NCBI GenBank assembly: GCA_002328495.1
Contig: DCUJ01000012.1
Location: forward strand, 376,862 to 440,861
Source of the DNA: Sulfurospirillum sp. UBA2217
GTDB taxonomy: Bacteria > Campylobacterota > Campylobacteria > Campylobacterales > Sulfurospirillaceae
Direction: 5' to 3'
Length of the DNA: 64,000 nucleotides
Shown: piece after piece, positions 61,995-64,000 of the stretch
Layout of the letters: every line of letters begins with the position of its first letter
Position numbering within the stretch: the stretch's first letter is position 1
Made by a program: the position numbers and the translations under genes
Notes under the pieces: model-generated
The model's input: the letters and a program-made list of their open reading frames with translations, nothing else
The model's database searches: none
What the model was told of the DNA's origin: nothing

Positions 61995-62052
61995 TGTCTT
62001 AAACCTTTTTTTGCTATAATCTACCTCCATTATAACACGAAGCAGGTAAAAA

Positions 62053-62550
62053 ATGAAATCTTTAGCGGTTGCGTTTACAGGACCCTCAGACAGTGGCAAA
62101 ACAACACTTGTCATCAAAGTAGCGACACTTTTGAAAAAAGAGTATCAGCTTGCCATTATCAAAAATGATCCAAGCGATAAAGCCATCTTTGATGTTGAAG
62201 GCAAAGACAGTTGGAAATTTTCACAAACAGGTGCGGAAGTCGTTATCACCTCTCCTACGCGTACCACACTTTTTTCACAACGTCAAAAAAGTTTGGATGA
62301 TATCATCTCCATGATTGGCGAGTTTGATTTTCTTTTGGTTGAAGGGCTTAAAAACTTGCCATTACCCCGTATTGCCATCTTTAGAAACAAACTTGATGAG
62401 AGCTATTTTGAGTACTGCGATGCTATCGCTATGGATGAAAGTATTGATCCAAAAGAGTATGCCATCCCCTCCCACATTGCACTTTTAGATCTCAACAATC
62501 CAGAAGAAGTGGTCGCGTGGATACACCAAAACGCTAAAAAGGTTAAATGA
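62053..62550 (+). CDS. mobB: MobB, molybdopterin-guanine dinucleotide biosynthesis protein B
   Basis: A 165-residue GTPase with SLAVAFTGPSDSGKTTLVIKV (P loop), a DVEGKDSWKFSQTGAEVV segment typical of MobB, and FDFLLVEGLKN. It assists MobA in making the bis-MGD cofactor, needed by NapA in this window. It sits one base before fbp. Confidence 0.9.
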   Translation: MKSLAVAFTGPSDSGKTTLVIKVATLLKKEYQLAIIKNDPSDKAIFDVEGKDSWKFSQTGAEVVITSPTRTTLFSQRQKSLDDIISMIGEFDFLLVEGLKNLPLPRIAIFRNKLDESYFEYCDAIAMDESIDPKEYAIPSHIALLDLNNPEEVVAWIHQNAKKVK

Positions 62551-62551
62551 G

Positions 62552-63388
62552 ATGAATGAAATTTTACACGCCATTATGCGCTCAGCTATCCGTATCAAAG
62601 ATGCCATTGCGTTTGATGATACAGGCTATTCAGATCACACCAATTCAACCGGTGATACTCAACTCAAACTTGACATCAAAAGTGACATCATTATCGAAGA
62701 AGAGTTTGCTAAAGTCGCATCTATCAAAGAGATTATCAGCGAAGAAAAAGAGAATAAAACACCTTTACATGGTAACGGTACTTACGGTGTGGGCTACGAC
62801 CCGCTGGATGGCTCAAGCCTCATCGATGTGAATTTAAGCGTAGGCTCCATCTTTGGCATTTACGAAGGCGGGTATGCGGGTAAAAATCTCAAAGCGGCCG
62901 TTTATGTAGTCTATGGACCACGGGTTGAGCTTGTCATAGCCGATGAAGAGGTGCGTTTGTACCGTCTTAACACCGCCAATGAATTTGTCTTTATCAAAAA
63001 TATCACGCTCAAAGAAAAAGGTAAACTCAATGCCCCAGGAGCCACACAAATGGGCTGGGAGCCTCGTCATAAAGCAATGATGGATGCTATTTTTGCGGAA
63101 GGCTATCGTTTGCGCTATTCAGGAGGCATGGTGCCTGATTTGCACCAAATTTTGCTCAAAGGTGGCGGACTTTTTTCGTATCCTAGTACAAGTGATGTAC
63201 CCAAAGGAAAACTGAGGATGATTTTTGAAGTTTTCCCTTTTGCCTTTGTCTATGAAAAAGCAGGGGGAGAGGCGATTGATGGCAAAGGGCGCCTTTTGGA
63301 TTTAAGCCCAGCGCACCCTCATGACACCACACCGTGTTTCTTTGGCTCCAAAAGTGAAATTGCACGTGTGAAAGCGTGCTATGCCTGA
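62552..63388 (+). CDS. fbp: Class 1 fructose-1,6-bisphosphatase
   Basis: A 278-residue FBPase: ISEEKENKT, VGYDPLDGSSLIDVNLSVGSIFGIY (metal-binding DPLDGSS), and FEVFPFAFVYEKAGG with GEAIDG near the end. It produces fructose 6-phosphate in gluconeogenesis. Slightly short compared with the 330-residue form. Overlaps the next gene by eight bases. Confidence 0.94.
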   Translation: MNEILHAIMRSAIRIKDAIAFDDTGYSDHTNSTGDTQLKLDIKSDIIIEEEFAKVASIKEIISEEKENKTPLHGNGTYGVGYDPLDGSSLIDVNLSVGSIFGIYEGGYAGKNLKAAVYVVYGPRVELVIADEEVRLYRLNTANEFVFIKNITLKEKGKLNAPGATQMGWEPRHKAMMDAIFAEGYRLRYSGGMVPDLHQILLKGGGLFSYPSTSDVPKGKLRMIFEVFPFAFVYEKAGGEAIDGKGRLLDLSPAHPHDTTPCFFGSKSEIARVKACYA

Positions 63389-63578
63389 TACCCCAAAAGA
63401 CCATTTTGAAAGAGACCTTGAAGCTAAAAAAGAGCTACTTCAAGCGTGTCAAAGAGCTAAAAATGTCGTTACATGTAGCGATTGTGAAAAAATGTTTGAG
63501 TGTGATACCCGCAAATCCTATGTCAAAGCTGTGTATGAAAGCATGGCAAAAGGGCATGGTGGCGGATTTGAGTTTTGA
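63381..63578 (+). CDS. Small Cys-containing protein (65 aa), unknown function
   Basis: MPDTPKDHFERDLEAKKELL followed by CSDCEKMFECDTRKSY, a CxxC with a third Cys that may bind a metal, then a glycine-rich tail. It begins eight bases inside fbp, suggesting coupled translation. I recognise no family. Confidence 0.72.
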   Translation: MPDTPKDHFERDLEAKKELLQACQRAKNVVTCSDCEKMFECDTRKSYVKAVYESMAKGHGGGFEF

Positions 63579-63585
63579 TTTTGAC

Positions 63586-63664
63586 ACGTCTTTAAAGCAA
63601 AGCTCTAAAGACTACGTTAACACTGGGTTCTCTTCGGCAGAGTGCCCGCGCACCCTTGGTGCTT
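63586..63664 (-). repeat. Hairpin-rich intergenic repeat, copy 3 (inverted)
   Basis: Read on the minus strand it gives the GCACC/GGTGC hairpin, the conserved linker ending GAACCCAGTGTTAACG, and a third stem GTCTTTAGAGC/GCTTTAAAGAC around TTT. This stem differs from copy 1 at several positions, mostly in compensated pairs. The first 13-bp stem is absent. It lies just before metG. Confidence 0.82.
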
Positions 63665-63689
63665 AAATTAATTTTTACTAGGAAAATAA

Positions 63690-64000
63690 ATGTCAAATAA
63701 AGCGTATATTACCACCCCCATTTATTATGTAAACGATGTCCCCCATATCGGACACGCTTACACCACGATTATTGCCGATACGATGGCGCGTTATTACCGC
63801 TTGATTGGTCGTGAAACTTTCTTTTTAACGGGCACCGATGAGCACGGTCAAAAAATCGAGGAAGCGGCTAAATCACGAGGTAAAACACCCCAAGGCTACG
63901 CCGATGAAATCAGCGGTAAGTTTAAAGCACTCTGGGATGAATTTGACATTAGCTACGATAAGTTTATCCGCACCACCGATGCGTACCATAAAGAGGGTGT
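63690..64000 (+). CDS. metG: Methionyl-tRNA synthetase (N-terminal part)
   Basis: The first 103 codons of MetG: ITTPIYYVNDVPHIGHAYTT contains the HIGH motif, and FFLTGTDEHGQKIEEAA follows. AGGAAAATAA precedes the ATG. The gene runs off the window end. Confidence 0.93.
   Translation, partial: MSNKAYITTPIYYVNDVPHIGHAYTTIIADTMARYYRLIGRETFFLTGTDEHGQKIEEAAKSRGKTPQGYADEISGKFKALWDEFDISYDKFIRTTDAYHKEG

Overview
The window looks like a chromosomal segment of a Campylobacterota (Epsilonproteobacteria) bacterium, most likely Sulfurospirillum or a close relative. The grounds are the epsilonproteobacterial nap gene order (napA-G-H-B-F-L-D), an nrfH-nrfA-ccsBA nitrite-ammonification cluster, the epsilon-type YebC N-terminus, moderate AT-richness and many signalling genes. 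This placement is inferred from gene content. No database search was possible.

Layout. 0-1.6 kb: 3' end of a tRNA followed by a Fic toxin/HTH pair with a palindromic operator. 1.6-7.6 kb: YitT-type membrane protein, L-2-hydroxyglutarate oxidase, LUD protein and a TAXI-TRAP transporter. 7.6-13.9 kb: YebC, HD-GYP, DbpA helicase, diguanylate cyclase, phosphatidylserine decarboxylase. 14-21.7 kb: a metal block with porin-FeoB-FeoA, a DUF2325-EAL-small protein operon, a DUF1007/NicO metal exporter pair, and a ZnuA/Fur-family divergon, with candidate Fur and Zur sites. 21.7-26 kb: YchF, then an accessory patch. It holds two ORFs that each carry the signature of an integron gene cassette (attC-like hairpins with matching core sites, no integrase), an HTH-nucleotidyltransferase module with twin operators, and repeated 3' ends of a PAS gene. 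26-33.3 kb: periplasmic nitrate reductase operon. 33.4-41.5 kb: an unusual divergent cluster of a radical SAM-ArsM-like methyltransferase-DUF5714 fusion, a TVP38 protein, an Fe-S reductase, a rhodanese lipoprotein, a methylthioribose-kinase-like protein and a fused pair of rSAM/selenodomain-associated transferases. 41.5-47.9 kb: CHASE-PAS-GGDEF protein, CreA and an iron-type ABC transporter. 47.9-55.3 kb: PilJ-like sensor, Crp/Fnr regulator, OB-fold protein, CcsBA, NrfA, NrfH. 55.3-64 kb: aldo/keto reductase, tRNA-Gly(CCC), a second Crp/Fnr regulator, GlnRS, YggT, lytic transglycosylase, lipoprotein, MobB, fructose bisphosphatase, a small Cys protein and the start of MetG.

How the genes fit together. 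NapA (nitrate to nitrite) and NrfHA (nitrite to ammonium) form a complete respiratory ammonification route. MobB serves the Mo cofactor and CcsBA the haem attachment. Two Crp/Fnr regulators and a PilJ-type sensor are nearby, and TTGA-N6-TCA(A)-like sites lie upstream of both operons. Metal supply genes (Feo, Fbp-like ABC, Znu, NicO) appear to be under Fur/Zur control.

Three signals stand out. (1) The palindrome TTACATGTAA occurs about 35 times (my count by eye) where roughly 0.2 would be expected, and most copies lie inside genes. (2) Two gene cassettes with attC-like sites have no integrase in view. (3) The rSAM-ArsM-like fusion cluster has a gene set that would suit biosynthesis of an arsenosugar-like (or other organo-element) sugar conjugate.
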